DNA of 64,000 bases. Source: Coffea arabica. Its lineage: Eukaryota > Streptophyta > Magnoliopsida > Gentianales > Rubiaceae. Location of the stretch: positions 8,308,001 to 8,372,000 of the forward strand of contig NC_092329.1 of the NCBI RefSeq assembly GCF_036785885.1, given 5' to 3'. Each line of letters starts with the position of its first letter. Position 1 is the stretch's first letter. The translations under genes and the position numbers were made by a program. Below are positions 36,057 through 49,742 of this stretch, piece after piece. The notes below the pieces were generated by a model, which was not told where the DNA came from, did not search any database, and worked only from the letters and a program-made list of their open reading frames with translations.

Positions 36057-37734
36057 TGTGCTTATATAAATTGACATCCCACTTGAACATAATTAACTGT
36101 AACATGAAAGGCACGTGACTCAATTAGCGACAAACGTGGTTTGACCGCTATGTTGATAATTTCCATTAAAAAATTGGAAAAGTTATTAGGATTGGATTTC
36201 AAACATTTAATATGTAAACCACATCAGAATGTAATAATTGCGTACTAAGTTAATTGAGTAAATCTAAATCACGAAGCATCAGTCTCTCGGAATTCAATAA
36301 ATAAGTTCGAGTTTACAAATAATTGTCGGCTGCCCGGCCACATACCAACACCACGCAAGTTATTTTTAAACACAAAAGATAATCCTATTGTTAACATCTG
36401 ATACTTCTATCAAGAAGAATGTTTTTTTTTCTAATTACTATATAAAAAAGGGTTGATTCTCTCTGCTTGTGTTGTCCCGGCTTAGCATTAGTTTGGTATT
36501 ATGTATAGAAACGATGAACATTTTGTCCGGCCGTGGGAGAGTCAGGTTGGATAGTAAGGGGGAGGAATTGTACGGAGAAAATTCTAAATTCAAAACTTTT
36601 TACTTATTTTATATATATATATATATATATAGCCCAAAAACGAAGTGTACAAAAGTCATATTAATCTTGCAATTTTTAATTCTATTATAGTTGTATCTTT
36701 ACCTTTTTACCAAAAAAGAAAGAAAAGAAAAACGTTACTTCCTACTTCATGCGTTGGGGATCGCAATTGATTTTCTATCCCATTTCCTGTGTCACTTTCT
36801 GTCCCATTTTTATTATATTGCTATTTCTCCTTCATAAATATCATGTTTTATTTCATTTTTTTCCCTTAAAATCCAATAACTATTAACATAGTTAAAAATA
36901 AATACAACAGCCTCAAAAAGCAATATATAATAGAAAATTTAAAAATACAGTAGAAAAAATCTCATTTTTTATGCATTTTGGTTTTTTGAATTTGTTAAAT
37001 TTTGTGCATTACTTAGTTAATAGCTATTGGATATTAAGGAAACAAAAAAGAAATAAAGCATGATGTTTATGAAGGAGAAATAATAATATAATAAAAAGTG
37101 GGATAGAGAATGGTACAAAAAAATGGGACAGAAGATCCATTGCAAGCTAATACTAAGTATACTAGTCAATAATTTAAATATTTGTACAACTCATAACCTT
37201 CATTGGTTTTTTAGCGAAAAAAAATCTGATTCAATTTGGATCATTATTTCTCCAAATCTGCTAATTAATTGTTTATTTACTTCTTTATGCAGCGTGAGGC
37301 ATTATGGCATTTTCCTTGTAATTTTTTTGGGATAAATTTCCTTGTAATTTAGAAAACCTCAGATTCTTTGTTTGGGAATCAATCATGTATCTATCCTGGT
37401 GTGAGGTATCATATCAGGGCTAATCTCATTTCTAATTTTCTGCACAGAAAAATCAAGTTCTAGACATCCATCCAAACGTTGCCATTAATTTTGTGATTTT
37501 GTTCTTGACCTTTTAAAATGAAACGTTTACAGTTTTCAACTTCCAGTCTTTTACTAGCCATAAAATATGTTGGAGGCCTAGAAATTTGAAGCTGGACCCA
37601 AAATTATGGCAGGCTTGTTTCTGGCTTACTTTCAACCTCTGGTTGCTGCGCATCCTCAGAGGTTTTAGACTTATGAGCTGCCCGCTATGGAGTAGGTTTT
37701 CAACTTTCCTCTCTCTCTCCAAGGCCGCAAACCA
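36057..37734. other. intergenic DNA, no gene seen
   Basis: Contains a short (AT)n run (36610-36631) and an AT-rich interval 36770-37120 where phrases such as GTGGGATAGAGAATGG (right) and ATTTTCTATCCCATTTCC (left) are roughly inverse. That suggests another degenerate inverted-repeat element, not delimited here. Confidence 0.4.
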
Positions 37735-38140
37735 ATCAAACCGCTCGCGAGCGCTCTTGATTCGATTTGATCAAAACTTAATTTGAGTTCAGTTAACATC
37801 GAACTCGAATCGGATTCAAGGTCAACCGCAAAAAAACTTAACTCGTTAAATCGCGAATCATTTGAATATATATATATGTATGTATATATAGAGTAAAATT
37901 ACATATATATTTTTAATATTTTATTATTTGTTAAGAAAAAATTACTATTTTATTTATTTTTAAAATAAAATAATTATTTGTTATTTTTTTAAGCTCAAGT
38001 AGGATCGAACTTGAATTTGACTAAACTCGAATTTGAGGTCGAACTCAAATTTTACATTGAAAGTTCGTCGAGTTCGAGTTTGATAAAATTGAGTCAAGAC
38101 TTAACTCGATTGAGCAAAACTTAACTCATTTGCAACACTA
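37735..38140. repeat. family D repeat, copy 3
   Basis: CGAACTCGAATCGG, ACTCGTTAAATCGCGAATC, TATTTTATTATTTGTTAAGAAAAA, then TCGAACTTGAATTTGAC and GTCGAGTTCGAGTTTG. The AT-rich centre matches that of 49283-49742 closely. Confidence 0.6.
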
Positions 38141-39847
38141 CCTCCTCCCCCTCTAGTGTTTTGGAAAGAGACTCCAAAATTCATGAGGAGAAGAAAAAAA
38201 GGGCACAAAATTAACATTGGAACCAAGAATTGCAAAATTAACCGTTAATATCCCTACCAGTTGAATTGAGTTAGGCGTTAGTCAATGAGGACACAAAATC
38301 AACTGGAAATCATTGAGGAATAGCTATAAATCCGCGAGCGTTTGGTAAATAGCAAGCAGCTTTGAGGATGGTCGAGAAAATATGAAGCGGACTTTAATGT
38401 GCATGCAATTGTGGAAACTGGTCGCACCTTCTCAGCTACGAATTTGATTTCCTAAGTTCAGAATCTATGGAGTTTCGTTCCAAGGTTCTGCGAATAGTCT
38501 CAATGAGGAGAATGCAGGCAGTAGTAGGCCAGGATTTTTGTAGGAGCATCAATGGCAAGACTCAGGTAATAGATTTCAGTGAATGGAAATAAAGAAAAAG
38601 AATTAAAGACCATAACACATTGTAAAATTTCATAGGTTAATACTTGAACTATGACATTTAAGCGGTAATCCAGTTTCAGTTTTGCTCTGGACTACACTTT
38701 CAGTTCAGTGATTTCAATCTAAAATTGAAGAAATAGATGCTTAACATTTAATTTGCATGAACTTTCTTGCTATTAAATTAATTTCTGTCAGATGCTAATT
38801 CTACTGACAAAGCAAAAGCGATAGAAAGGTTTAAGAGTCCAAGAATCCATTTAACTTCTTGCAAGACCAAATTATCCTCAAGTTTGACCACTTGATGCTT
38901 AAAGTAATTATCAAATCCAATCTAGTAATAGTCTGCAATATCATAGTATTGAAACATGAAACCAACTTTTCCATTTGCAAAACAGATAGCAGGCCAATGC
39001 CTTGTCGGATCATTCAAACTGCACCAACCTCATGCTCTATAAGTATGCCTTTCCGTACCAAGACAAAATTATCAGATGATGGTTTTGTAGCACCTATTTT
39101 ATCTTTATCACTTATTTATAGAGAATTTAGTCAATCCGAGCAAACACGCCCTCGATTTCGCTCATTTCTCAGCAACGTTTGGCAAAAATTTGTCATAGCA
39201 TCAACACCAATCATACAGCAGAGAAATGAGCCATTTTAATCTGAACATTTTCCCTAATCGACACAATGCCTTGAGATGCTATTCAAATATTCCAGCCACA
39301 CGTTGAAACTGTGCGTAGCTTATTTCGTACTAGTACTTATTGCCAAGAACTTCAAAAACCCTCCTCCAGACAACGAGAAAACAACAATAACAGCCAATAG
39401 CGATGGAGGAATATAAAACAAAGGACCAAAATCCATGTTTACAAGTCATAATCACTCTTAACCATATACACTTGACAACTAGATGATAGCTTGCAGGGAC
39501 CTATATATTACAACAGTGGAGGCTAGCCACCATAAGCAATTTCCTGGATGCAGACGCGTCAAGCGCATAGATAATGCATTCCAGACCCTCTAAAGATCAG
39601 GCAGAATGGGCACATTCTAAATGCGCCTAGATATGACTTTAAAGAAACTACCAAATGTTGGTTGATTTGAAAAAACACACACACAAATTACCTCTTTCAT
39701 ACTAATAAAAAGAGCTCTTGCTGTCAAGAGGGCTTTACTGAATCTTGTAACGAGGAATCAGACAGTGTAACTAAGAACTTGCATTCTATACTGAGAGCTT
39801 AACCAACCTGAATTTCTGCAACCTTGGAAACATATTCTGCACATGCA
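38141..39847. other. intergenic DNA and probable KNOX 3' flank
   Basis: On the plus strand an ATG at 38467 opens MEFRSKVLRIVSMRRMQAVV and reaches a donor-like CAG/GTAATAG at about 38564, but no convincing second exon was found. The few hundred bases below 39848 should hold the 3' UTR of the minus-strand KNOX gene. Confidence 0.35.
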
Positions 39848-42800
39848 TCACGGCCCCAATCTGTAAGGGCCTTCGCCCATGTAGTGGCCTTCCATATAGA
39901 GTGCTGTATTCTGTGCATGGAGGCCATCCATAACCATAAATTGCATATCTTCAGAAGGCTTCCAATGTCTTTTCCTTTGGTTAATGAACCAGTTATTAAT
40001 CTGTTTTTGGTCCAATCCAGTCGATTCAGCCAAGGCCACCTTCTCTGTCTCCTGATTTTTGTTAAACATTCGGGAAATAAGAACAAGAAGTGAGTATAAC
40101 TAACCTATCCAATAGAATTTCCTACTCCTTTTAAGTAGACGGGATGATAGTAATGTAAAATAAGCATACCGAAGGATATGGCCATTTATAGTGCAACTCC
40201 CACCAACTAAGAAGCTTTTGCCGAGCATCTTTAGGAAGTTTCCCTTTCTTTTTTTTCTTGGAAAGCTCTTGCTTGAGACTGCTTAAGTAGCCACTATACT
40301 TCCTCAACAAGTGGTTCTTTAGTTCCCGGTCTTCTGCACGTGGATCAATCTCAGGCAGTTCTGTTTCTCCACCACTATTGTCTTGGTCCTCTTCAGATGA
40401 TCCAACACCCTCACATTTCTCATCTGCCAATTTCTTAGTTTAGAAAACACAGACTAGCAAAAGAGTGCAAGCGAGTGGTACTTAATATTCAAAAGATGAA
40501 TGCATAGCACAATTGCATAAGGTGAAAGAAGAACAGTGTAGTTGTATTACTTTCCAAAGACAAAACAACAGTGATAAGGGACAGTATTTGTGTTAAAAAA
40601 TTGAAGCCTATTCTTTGCATTCTACACATATATGCAAAAAGAGCAACTCCTTCATTACATACCTAGCCAACAAGAGCAAAGGAGAACTAATTCTTTACTC
40701 AACAGAGAGATATACAAGTATAACAAGAAAGGAAGTAGACAAAGAACATTATGCAATTGTGTAAGAATTTTGCAACTGGTTCAAGACACACATAATCCAT
40801 CACAGAAATGACCTCTTCACTCATAGGCACAGCTTTAATGTCGTGTGGAAATTCATTAGCTAGGTTGACAAATACGTGGTATACAACTGCTTTTTAAACT
40901 ATGATGCAAGAAATAATAATGCCTTATAAACCATACCATAATGATAGACGTGTACAGCACCAACACTTCTCAAATATGGATTAGTAGTTTGGCTTTTATT
41001 ATGTCTTTCTAGACTTTCATCTTAAGTAGATTCCTTAAGTGATAATAGTAGAACAAGTAAAAGGTTGAATCTATGCACAAGAAGATAGCTATATGAAGAT
41101 AGCAGTCTCAAGCAAATTATACCGAATTAGTCAATCAATTTCTCAATGTATTTGGCCAGAATAATTGGAAAAGAAAAAAAGGAGGGCCATCTCGTCCTCT
41201 ACCACTATTTTTACATATATAAGAGACCAAAATTTCTACAAATCTGAAATTAGCTAACTAAACTCAGTGAAGATTGTAATTAGCTCACATCAATATTAAT
41301 TCCTTCACACAAATCACAGTAAATAAAGTATAATCTCTACTTTGATTTACTTTAAACCATTGTGTTGCATATGATATCGATCATTAGACAAAGGAAATAC
41401 AAAAGATTGAGCAAGCATTAAGCAAACGCACCGCTATAACCAAACTGTTAGATTCATGAGTAAATAACTATGTCCCACATTAGTTTGAGAGACGAAAAAA
41501 GAGCGGTTAATATGTAAGTAAGGACTCAAAACCCAGTAGCTTCAACTTTCAGGTCAAAATTGGGTTCTTGACTTACATATTGGGCTCTTTAGTGGGCTCT
41601 CTCAAGGTTTTTTTCCCTAACAAGTGGCTACCTAACAAGTGGTATCAAAACTATTGGTTGCGACACTAGGCTACTCGTGAGCAAGTCGATTCTTCTCAGA
41701 GAAAATTCTCTTCTTGGTGATGGACCAAAGTGTCGGCAGGGGTCCAAAATCTAGTTTGGATGTTGAAGAAGAGTGGGTCGATGATTGAAAGAAGAGATGA
41801 CCTTAAGTGTTAATGTGGATTCGCAGAAAAGCTTGTAAACTTGGGTTCAATGTAAAAGGTTACTCATGAAGGGGAGATTTGTTAATATGTAAGTAAGGAG
41901 CCGAAACCTAATAGTTTAATCTTTTGGATCAGAGTTGGATTCCTACTTTACATGTTGGATTCTTTGAAGGGTTCTTTCGACATGTTTCTCTCTAGCACCA
42001 AGTGGGCTCTTTGATGGGTTCTCTCGACCCAAGACCTAATAGTTTAAGATTTTGGGTTAGAGTTGGGATCCTGCCTTACATGTTGGGCTCTTTGATGGGT
42101 TCTTTCGACGTGTTTCTGCCTAACACCAAGCGTGCTCTTTGATAGGTTCTCTCGAGGTGTTTCTCTCTAACATCAAGTTGGCAAGAAGAGAGCATATCTG
42201 TGAGTTATCCCTTTAGATTAAGGTCCAATTTAGGAGGAACCCCCATGAAACGTCATATCAAATTCAACAAAATCATTTCAGTCATTGTTGAATAATTTAG
42301 GAAAAATATACAGAGAAAAGTATAGGACATATCATATTTGCTCACGTACAATTTATGTAAGCTACATTTGTACTGCATGGATGGCACTATTACTCATGAT
42401 ACCCAGTTAACTCTGCTTGTAGAGTCCTTTTTGAAGTTTAGTTCTTTTTAGATTATAAAAAAAAATGCTGAAACATCGTTTTTCTTCTCAATTTCTTGCA
42501 TGTTGTAACAACTAAATGTCGACAATTATTAGTGAACCATATGCAATTATGCAGTGTCATAGAATGTACACTACTTTCTTTCCCATTTTCATCAAAAGCT
42601 AAGAATCTTGTGAGCAACGACATCATGTGATAAAATAAAAGTTTCTTCTTGATAAACTAGAAGGGGACGACAAAGGGCCAAAAAGAAATCACAACCAAAA
42701 AAATGACCATGCAATTTAGAACAGCAAAAGATGACTTCACATTCACAAGACAGCAAACTAGAACGGTAGAGTAGCCAAGATTTACATCCATGGGTCAATT

Positions 42801-43638
42801 ACAATTGGATGAATGGCAACTAATCCTGTACGCTAGAATTCTCAATGCCATAAAAATGCAAAAGCAAACTAACCAGAAACCCCAAAATATTAGGAAATTT
42901 TCAGTTCATGCATTCAGCCTTAAAAGTACTGCTGAAGCTAATCTACATTGACATATGATTAAATCTCTTCTATCAAATCAAGCAATGGGAGAAGAATTTT
43001 TTTTTAATCCGAAGAAATAATCTTACACGTTACTAGACTTAAGTCTTACATTAAATATTGTAACAAAACCTTACCAAACACATTCATGGCCAAAGTAGAC
43101 TGCCATTGCACAGATCAAAAAAATTTATAATGAAGCCCTATAAAATATATAGTGGAAACAAATCAGATGATCATGGGAAGGTGTTTTTTCTGTTTGGTGG
43201 TTTGGAATGGTTCATTCTGTTTTTTCTGTTTGGTTTGGTTAAATATCAGCAATTTTCATATTCCTCTAGCATCTTAAGGGTCAAGCAAGTAAGATTACAT
43301 TAAAAAATTCATTAGTACAACAAGAACAAAAATAGTTGGAAGGAAAATGCACCTTTACAAATCTACTGTTCATAAGAAAATCAAATGAAAACAAAGGCCA
43401 TAAAAAATTAAACAGTAAGAAATAAATGTGAACAGAAATCTGACAGTGTCCATACAGAGCTACATGAAGTGGCACTGATATGAACAGCATCCTATGTGCT
43501 TCATATTTCCAAGGCCTAAAAGGTACCCAAAACCAAATATAAATTGTTCCCACCGAAAAAGCAAAGCAGAATCGGAAATGACAACAATAATTTGATATTT
43601 ACTCGAGGTATCTATACACATACACATCACTGACCACC

Positions 43639-43680
<42 letters not shown>

Positions 43681-45247
43681 GGTTGTGTAAAGGATTATTA
43701 GCATTGGGAATAAACCTCATTAAGAATGATTTTGTCAGAAGACTCAGAAGCAATACACAAAAGCTAACTGATAATAGAAGCAAACCCAAACGTGCGATTT
43801 CATCGTTCTTTTTACACTAGAAGATCTATTATTTGTCTCTGATCCCTCCTCGCAATCTTTATTGCCAAAAAGGAATAACATCACAAGTATCTTCTTACTG
43901 TAGACTCGTGATTAGGGTTTTTCCCACTCTAACAAAAGTCCTCCTCTCTTGCTTGGAAGAAGCATTAGCAAAGGATAATGTGTTGTTAATATCGGTCAAA
44001 CTATCCCTGGAAATTGGAAAAATGGCACGGGACAGCATTGATTGCACAAAAATCTGGGCAGGCCTAGCTAACAAAGTGGTAAGACCATCAAAAGAGTTAA
44101 AGACACTCACCACATTCGTAGTCTCTCGACAGCTGAACTATCAGTTCCATACTGCACAATGAAAGTTAAACCGCACCTATATATCAGACCAGCCGAGCCC
44201 CCCAGCTACTCTATAAACAATACTGGTGAACATTTATTCTCCTAATATCCCGTGCAATCCCTTTGATTTCTTTCCTTGCTAGGCTGGACGATAAAATGGA
44301 AACACTCGTCTTCTATCCATTTCAAAGACTCTAAATTGATGAAGAATGAATGAAAGTACTACCAGAGTTGAAGATCCGGACGGGACCATTTCCAAGCATA
44401 TTTAGCTGTGTTTCGACTCTTCGCATGAACTCCATAGCTTCTTGTAACGGTCGAGTTAGCTCCTCTCGATACTTCACCAACATGTCATAGTAAGCTTCCT
44501 AAATTTCAAATCACTGATTATGAGATCAAACCCATGAAAACCCTTTACAAAATTTAGAGAATATTATCGAATTAAATTAGCAAAAAGTTAAAAATAATGA
44601 TCACACCATGAATTGGTCTAGTTCTGGATCCTTATTAACATCTCTACCGGTCACCAAGGAAGCGCGTTGCCTTGCTTCAAACTCCTGCCTGGCTGCCGTG
44701 AGCCGTGCAACCACCTCGGGCGGAGCTCCCACCTAAGGTAAACAAAAGTAGAAAATCGATTGAAAAAATAAATTACAAGAATGAATATTGGAATGACATT
44801 ATTGTTTCAGTAAAGTTGTACTACCTTTTGACAATCCATGTAAGCTTCCAAGAGGTTAGAATACTGAGGATGAGCAATAATCTTTGCTTTTATAGCTTCT
44901 GCTTCACCAGAAATTTCGCTCTCTTGATGGTGTGGTTGCTGATGATGATCTTGGACAGTTTGATGGCTCCTGATTATGGAAGGATATTGAAACTTGTGTT
45001 GTCCGTGTTGGTGATGAGAAGAGGCTCCAGCTTCTGTTTTTACGATGGGATGGTCTTGGCCTTCGGATTGCTGATAACATTCAGCACTTGATTGAAGATG
45101 AAAGCTACTGATTGGTAACTGATTGTTAGAGCCGCTGCTGGCTCTTGCATACACTGATGAGCTTGGTGCTGCTAGGACTGGGCCTCCATACAAGAAACTT
45201 CCCCTTGGACCAGTGTTTTCTCCCAGATGATGATTATATTCTTCCAT
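39848..45247 (-). CDS. KNAT1: class I KNOX homeodomain protein, KNAT1/BREVIPEDICELLUS-like
   Basis: Five exons, 45247-44825, 44732-44607, 44498-44363, 40423-40170 and 40051-39848 (TGA), with GT-AG borders and kept frame give 380 residues. Domains: Gln/His/Ser-rich N-terminus; KNOX1 (about 116-158, [17 protein letters not shown]); KNOX2 (about 176-222, [15 protein letters not shown]); ELK (about 262-282); TALE homeodomain (about 283-345) with PYP at 310-312 and [10 protein letters not shown] at 334-343. The start MEEY, the stretch [19 protein letters not shown] and the end [12 protein letters not shown] match Arabidopsis KNAT1/BP and differ from STM. It is a nuclear regulator of meristem and internode identity that partners BELL proteins. 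Intron 3 (40424-44362) is 3.9 kb and contains a small LTR retroelement and a GA microsatellite. Coding sequence looks intact. A TATA-like AAATATAAAC lies near 45441-45452. Confidence 0.96.
41446..42172 (+). mobile_element. TRIM-like LTR retrotransposon relic in KNOX intron 3
   Basis: A candidate 5' LTR begins TGTTAGATTCATGAG (41446) and ends ..CTAACA (41622 or 41637). Directly after it is TGGTATCA (41640-41647), the primer-binding site complementary to initiator tRNA-Met. About 220 bases later a purine tract, GAAGGGGAGATT (41868-41879), is followed at 41880 by a second LTR starting TGTTAATATGTAAGTAAGG. It matches the 5' LTR from its TTAATATGTAAGTAAGG onward, so the first ~60 bases are missing. 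The 3' LTR part is then duplicated with a 128-base period (41906 and 42034). There is no gag or pol, and no clear target duplication. Orientation is opposite to the KNOX gene. Confidence 0.75.
43643..43677. repeat. (GA)n microsatellite in KNOX intron 3
   Basis: About 17 AG units near the 5' part of the intron (the gene is on the minus strand, so the transcript carries CU repeats). GA/CT repeats of this type bind BPC/BBR proteins, which are known regulators of KNOX genes. Binding here is inference. Confidence 0.85.
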
Positions 45248-45440
45248 TTTCTCGCAGCAAAGTTTGAAGCTGAAAATAAGCTACAAATATAGAGAAAACC
45301 CCCTGAACCCTGAATCAAGAACTCAAAAAAGAGTTGGAAAAGTTAAAAACCCTAAAGAGTGAAGAAGGAACAAGTTTCTTTTTTCTTTTTACTATCAAAT
45401 GATAAGAAGGTTTAATACACTCATGAGTAGCGAGTGGATG

Positions 45441-45452
45441 TTTATATTTGAA
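45441..45452 (-). promoter_or_regulatory. TATA candidate of the KNOX gene
   Basis: The minus strand reads CAAATATAAACATCC about 195 bases before the ATG, implying a leader of around 165 bases. Pyrimidine-rich DNA lies further upstream (45830-45980). Confidence 0.35.
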
Positions 45453-46638
45453 TTTCAGGTAAAAAGTCGATGATGATCTCTTCTGTTGAGGTCAAGGAGG
45501 CCTTGAGCTGAGCTTGTTGCACTTGAACTTTACCATCATAAAAAGGATCCTGAGGCACTAATAGAATTGTCTGTTCCATGGTAGGGATAATAGTTACATG
45601 GGTGGCAAGAGGGGGGCTGAGAAGGGACTGGCGGCGTTGGCTTTGGGGGTGGCTCTAGGCCGGAAACTGTGGAGGCCTCTGAGGCTTGAATGAGTGACAA
45701 GACGTTGTTTGTTGTCGAAGAATTAAAGAAATAAATTTTCAGGGTATCGTACTCCTGAATAGTATAAAAAAGCAAAGAAGACCACAAGATGATAAGGAAA
45801 CCAGTCGGAGTCGGAGTAGATTTTTCCAATTTCTTTTCTTGCGGCCTTTTTGTTCTCTTCCCTTTCCTCCCATTACTTTAATGGGGCTTTACATCTTTCA
45901 CCTCAGGTCTGTTTAATTACTTCCTTTTTCTGATTGTTCATTCCCTCGGTCTCTCTGACTCTCTTTCCTTGAATTATTTTATTGAATTGTTTAAAAATAA
46001 TTTTCTACCACATGAATTGTAGTTAAATTCAGTGGAGGATAATGAAGAATCTACCAGCATCATGGGGTAAACTTGAATCGATACTCTTAACACACGCTAT
46101 TGATATTAATTGTGGATTAAAAAAAAAGATTAATTGTGTGATAGACAAACCATAGGTAATGTGGTTATGAATCTACAACCTTTGACATAAAGTTCAATTT
46201 GGACATGATTATCATCATGACATGTAGTTTTGATCTGGTCAAATATTTCAACATTAAAAATTTTTTTATTCTTTCCCTAAACATATTATTGTTTAATTTT
46301 TTTTATATTTTATTTCAACCACATTTCCATTCTGTAGTATCACATAAAAAAAAAAAGTGCTATATTAAATAACATAAAAAGAATTTTGAATAATATTCAC
46401 TTTGATTTGTGAGACAGCAAAAGAAACTTAAAAGTTTTTATTGATTAAAAAAACTTAAAAGTTGGAAGATTTTACTTCTTTTTTCACTTACGTTTGAGAT
46501 ATCTATCAGACTGTTGACAACATTCATGCTTTTACAGTTTTGTTTGATCACAGCTACTTTAACATAAGAATATTCTAACATCACTAAGCACATCTATGTC
46601 AGATGGAAGCCATCACGAGCAATTCTTATGTTGACAAC

Positions 46639-46781
46639 TTGTGTTTGGATTGCATTTTTCGTCATTTTTTATGGAAAAATTACTGTAGCGATTTGATATA
46701 TGTGAGGGAAAAAAGTGATAGGAAAATGTAATCACGGAAAATGATAATATTTTCCGACGGAAACAAGCAATCCAAACAAGT
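46639..46781. mobile_element. 143-bp palindromic MITE, family E copy 1
   Basis: Starts TTGTGTTTGGATTGCATT and ends AAGCAATCCAAACAAG, an inverted terminal repeat. It is nearly identical to 51774-51917 through the interior (TGGAAAAATTACTGTAG, TGATAGGAAAATGT, AATATTTTCCGACG). No coding capacity. Confidence 0.8.
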
Positions 46782-49282
46782 CCTACACCAAAGTAGCATT
46801 CCATTCCATTCCATTTATTCCTCAAAATTTTGTCTTTTGCAATTTTTTTATAACACTGACTCCATTATTAAAAAATCATGCTTAGTGTATAAACATTCTA
46901 GTTGGACAACCTAACTAATTTTTGTGAATTTTTACAAAATTTCTAGAAATACTTTCTTGATATATTTTTTAATTAATTTTTTTGTTTCATATATATATAT
47001 TATAGTATAGTATATTTTTATGCGAAACCTCCCAAAACTCCAATTTATTAAGCAAGCTCTAAAACTAATAACTTTAGATGAGTGAATTGAAAGGGCCAAG
47101 ATGAAGTTTGGCTTCGTCAAGTGCTTTGGGTAGTTTGTTTTACGGGGTACCTTTACGACCTTCCATATTACTAGGAAAAGTACCACAAATTTTTTTTATT
47201 TAAACATATAACCAAAGGTCGTAGCAAATGTCGTCCCAATTAGCAGCCCTTTAGAATCTTTGATTTTGACTTGAACCAATTGGCATTCCATTTTACCGGG
47301 CCCTTGTCAAGACTCCAGACGTGTGATGTATCCATTTTTCCTCCTTTGCTTTTGTCTAAACCAAAAAAATTCATTATTAAATCCATCCATTAACGAGGAG
47401 CAATCTAAGGTTTAGCAAACCTCTCTATGACTGAGTACCCTTTTAGTGTTTTAATTAAAGAGTAAATGATTAACACGTTTACTTTACTCAAGTTGGAATT
47501 TGATTTTCTGAAATTTATTTCATTCAAATCTATCTCTATGTAAATTGCAAAAGGGGTTTTTAGAATGATCAAGTGATCGTGCTTCCAACTATTTATTATT
47601 TCAATAAAATTTTGATTTTTTTAATTATTAAATATCCCTTCATGCCTTTTAAATTTAAAAACTAAGAAATGACTCCACTAATATAGAAATTTTTAGTTTG
47701 AAATTTATTCATCGGAGGATAAATAAAGATGAAGCATCCTAAGTCCTACTAAAAGTAAAACGGTAAAGAACAAATATTTTACTCTTCAACTCAGCAATAC
47801 TAATTAAAAAGGCAAATTATATAAAAATGAAAAAAATAAATAATGGTACTATTCTTGAAACCTAAATTATGAAATCACTAAATTGAAAACAAAGTCCTAC
47901 TAGCCCTTCAAGGGAAAAAAAATTATTTTTGATAAACAAATAATAAAAACAACACCAACCTCGCCAAAAATAAAAAAAAATAAGTAACAATATAATTTAA
48001 GATAAAGATCTAAATCAATTTGTACATATCTGATTTAAATTTGACCCAACCACTAATATTAACCTTCAGCATTAATGATTATTTTGTATATTTTTATTAT
48101 ATTTTGCGATTATCGAATGTATTATAAGATATTATCAATTTTTTATTTGTACTTTCAAATGCTAGTACTTGCAACCATTGTGGTCAATTCTTGGTTTTAT
48201 ATAGTTTTTATATTGTGAAAGGTAGAGTTAAATAATATTCTAAAAATGTTAAACCAAATTGCGAGTTATGCGTTTTTCTTTTCTCTTGCTTCAAATTTCA
48301 CCTTTCAATTTAGAGGATGAATAGGAATCAACTATAAACTTTTTGACACCATTCAGTCCAAATTTATATCACAACATTTAAACGTTGTTCTTTTATTTTG
48401 AAGATACAAAAGTAAGTATATTTTAAAAGTGTAAAATTAAATTGCAAGTTATGTCAGGATGCCAGTGGTTCTAAAATTGTTTAAAGCCGAAATTTTCTTT
48501 CTGGAATTTGACGTATCATTAGTGTAATTAAACACTCTAAATCCAAATTTGCACTGGTACGACTATTAACATCTAGCTCGCTGGTTGATTCTCATTGAAA
48601 TAATTCATTCGGACTGTGACAGACAACATGCTCGAAGAAGCTTGAAGCATCTAGATCCTCATCAATCCCAACCAGAGTTTCTGTTCATGCAACTCCATCA
48701 TTTTATTATCATTTCATTTCTAGTGGAATTATCCGTCTCATCTTGCAAGCCTAGCCTTAGCTAAAAAGACGGTTACACGCTATTGATCGCAATATCGCAC
48801 TTTCATCTCATCGCATTGTTTCAGAGTTTCGGATTGGAGTATCAACTATCAATCATTTGTTTCAAGATTTTAAAAACTAGAACCTGATCATGGTGTCCCC
48901 CAACGGAAACATATAAAATTCGCAGCTCTCAAGTACTAATATTTTGGTTACGAAGTCAGTCCAAATATTTTTGTATATAATTACATAAGAAACCATTTTA
49001 AATAGTCTTTACTAATAATTAAAAGAAAAACAGAATTTAGCTTCCATACATGTATTTTTTGATGTTTTTTGAACAGGGTATAGGCGGGTCGATTTTAATA
49101 ATCAATATAGATTGGAGTCTTCTGTTTTATATGAGCACTGCACAAACTCTATACAATCACTTGCACTAATCAATTTTAACGATACATATGTCCTACACCC
49201 GTCTACCCGACAACCTAATATACAATAAAATGCATCACTTTCTCGTGCCATTCATTCGTGTTATTGCAAGTAAGACTGCATA

Positions 49283-49742
49283 CGAGTCGAGCCATTAGCA
49301 AATCGATTGCAAGCAACTCAAGTTCGACCAATATCGACTTCGAATCGAGTTCTAACTGATCAGATCAAATTCGAATTCAAAAATATTCAATTCGTTAGCT
49401 CGCGAGTCTCTATAAGGAATTTCATGAGGCCTTTATGAGAATTTAGAAATCCGGCATTTTGATTTTTTTTATTTTAATAGTGAAATTACATATATATATT
49501 CATAATATTTTATTATTTGTTAAGAAAAATACTACTTTATTCATTTTTTGAAATAAAATTAATTATTTCTTTTAAACTTGAGTTCGACCTCAACTCAGCT
49601 TTAATTTGAGGTTGAATTCAAGCTCGAGATTTACATTAAGAGCTCGTCGAATTCGAGATCAAATCCGAATTTGGTAAAATTAAGTTAACACTTAATTTGA
49701 TTAAACCAAAGTTTGATTTGACTCGAATCATTTGTACCCCTA
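49283..49742. repeat. family D repeat, copy 4
   Basis: ACGAGTCGAGCC, CAAGTTCGACC, GTTAGCTCGCGAGTC, TATTTTATTATTTGTTAAGAAAAA and AGCTCGTCGAATTCGAGATC occur in the same order as in 37735-38140. Confidence 0.6.

Noticed and set aside
38467..38564. plus-strand frame MEFRSKVLRIVSMRRMQAVV ending at a donor-like site
   Set aside because: The best acceptor downstream (about 38792) yields a stop after ten codons, and no homologue is known to me.
43460..43789. 109-codon minus-strand frame with a SLSLSLS run
   Set aside because: The run is the (GA)n microsatellite read in one frame, inside a KNOX intron.
45536..45829. 97-codon minus-strand frame upstream of the KNOX start
   Set aside because: Lies in the promoter/leader region, Pro/Ser-rich by composition, no relation to KNOX or any family.
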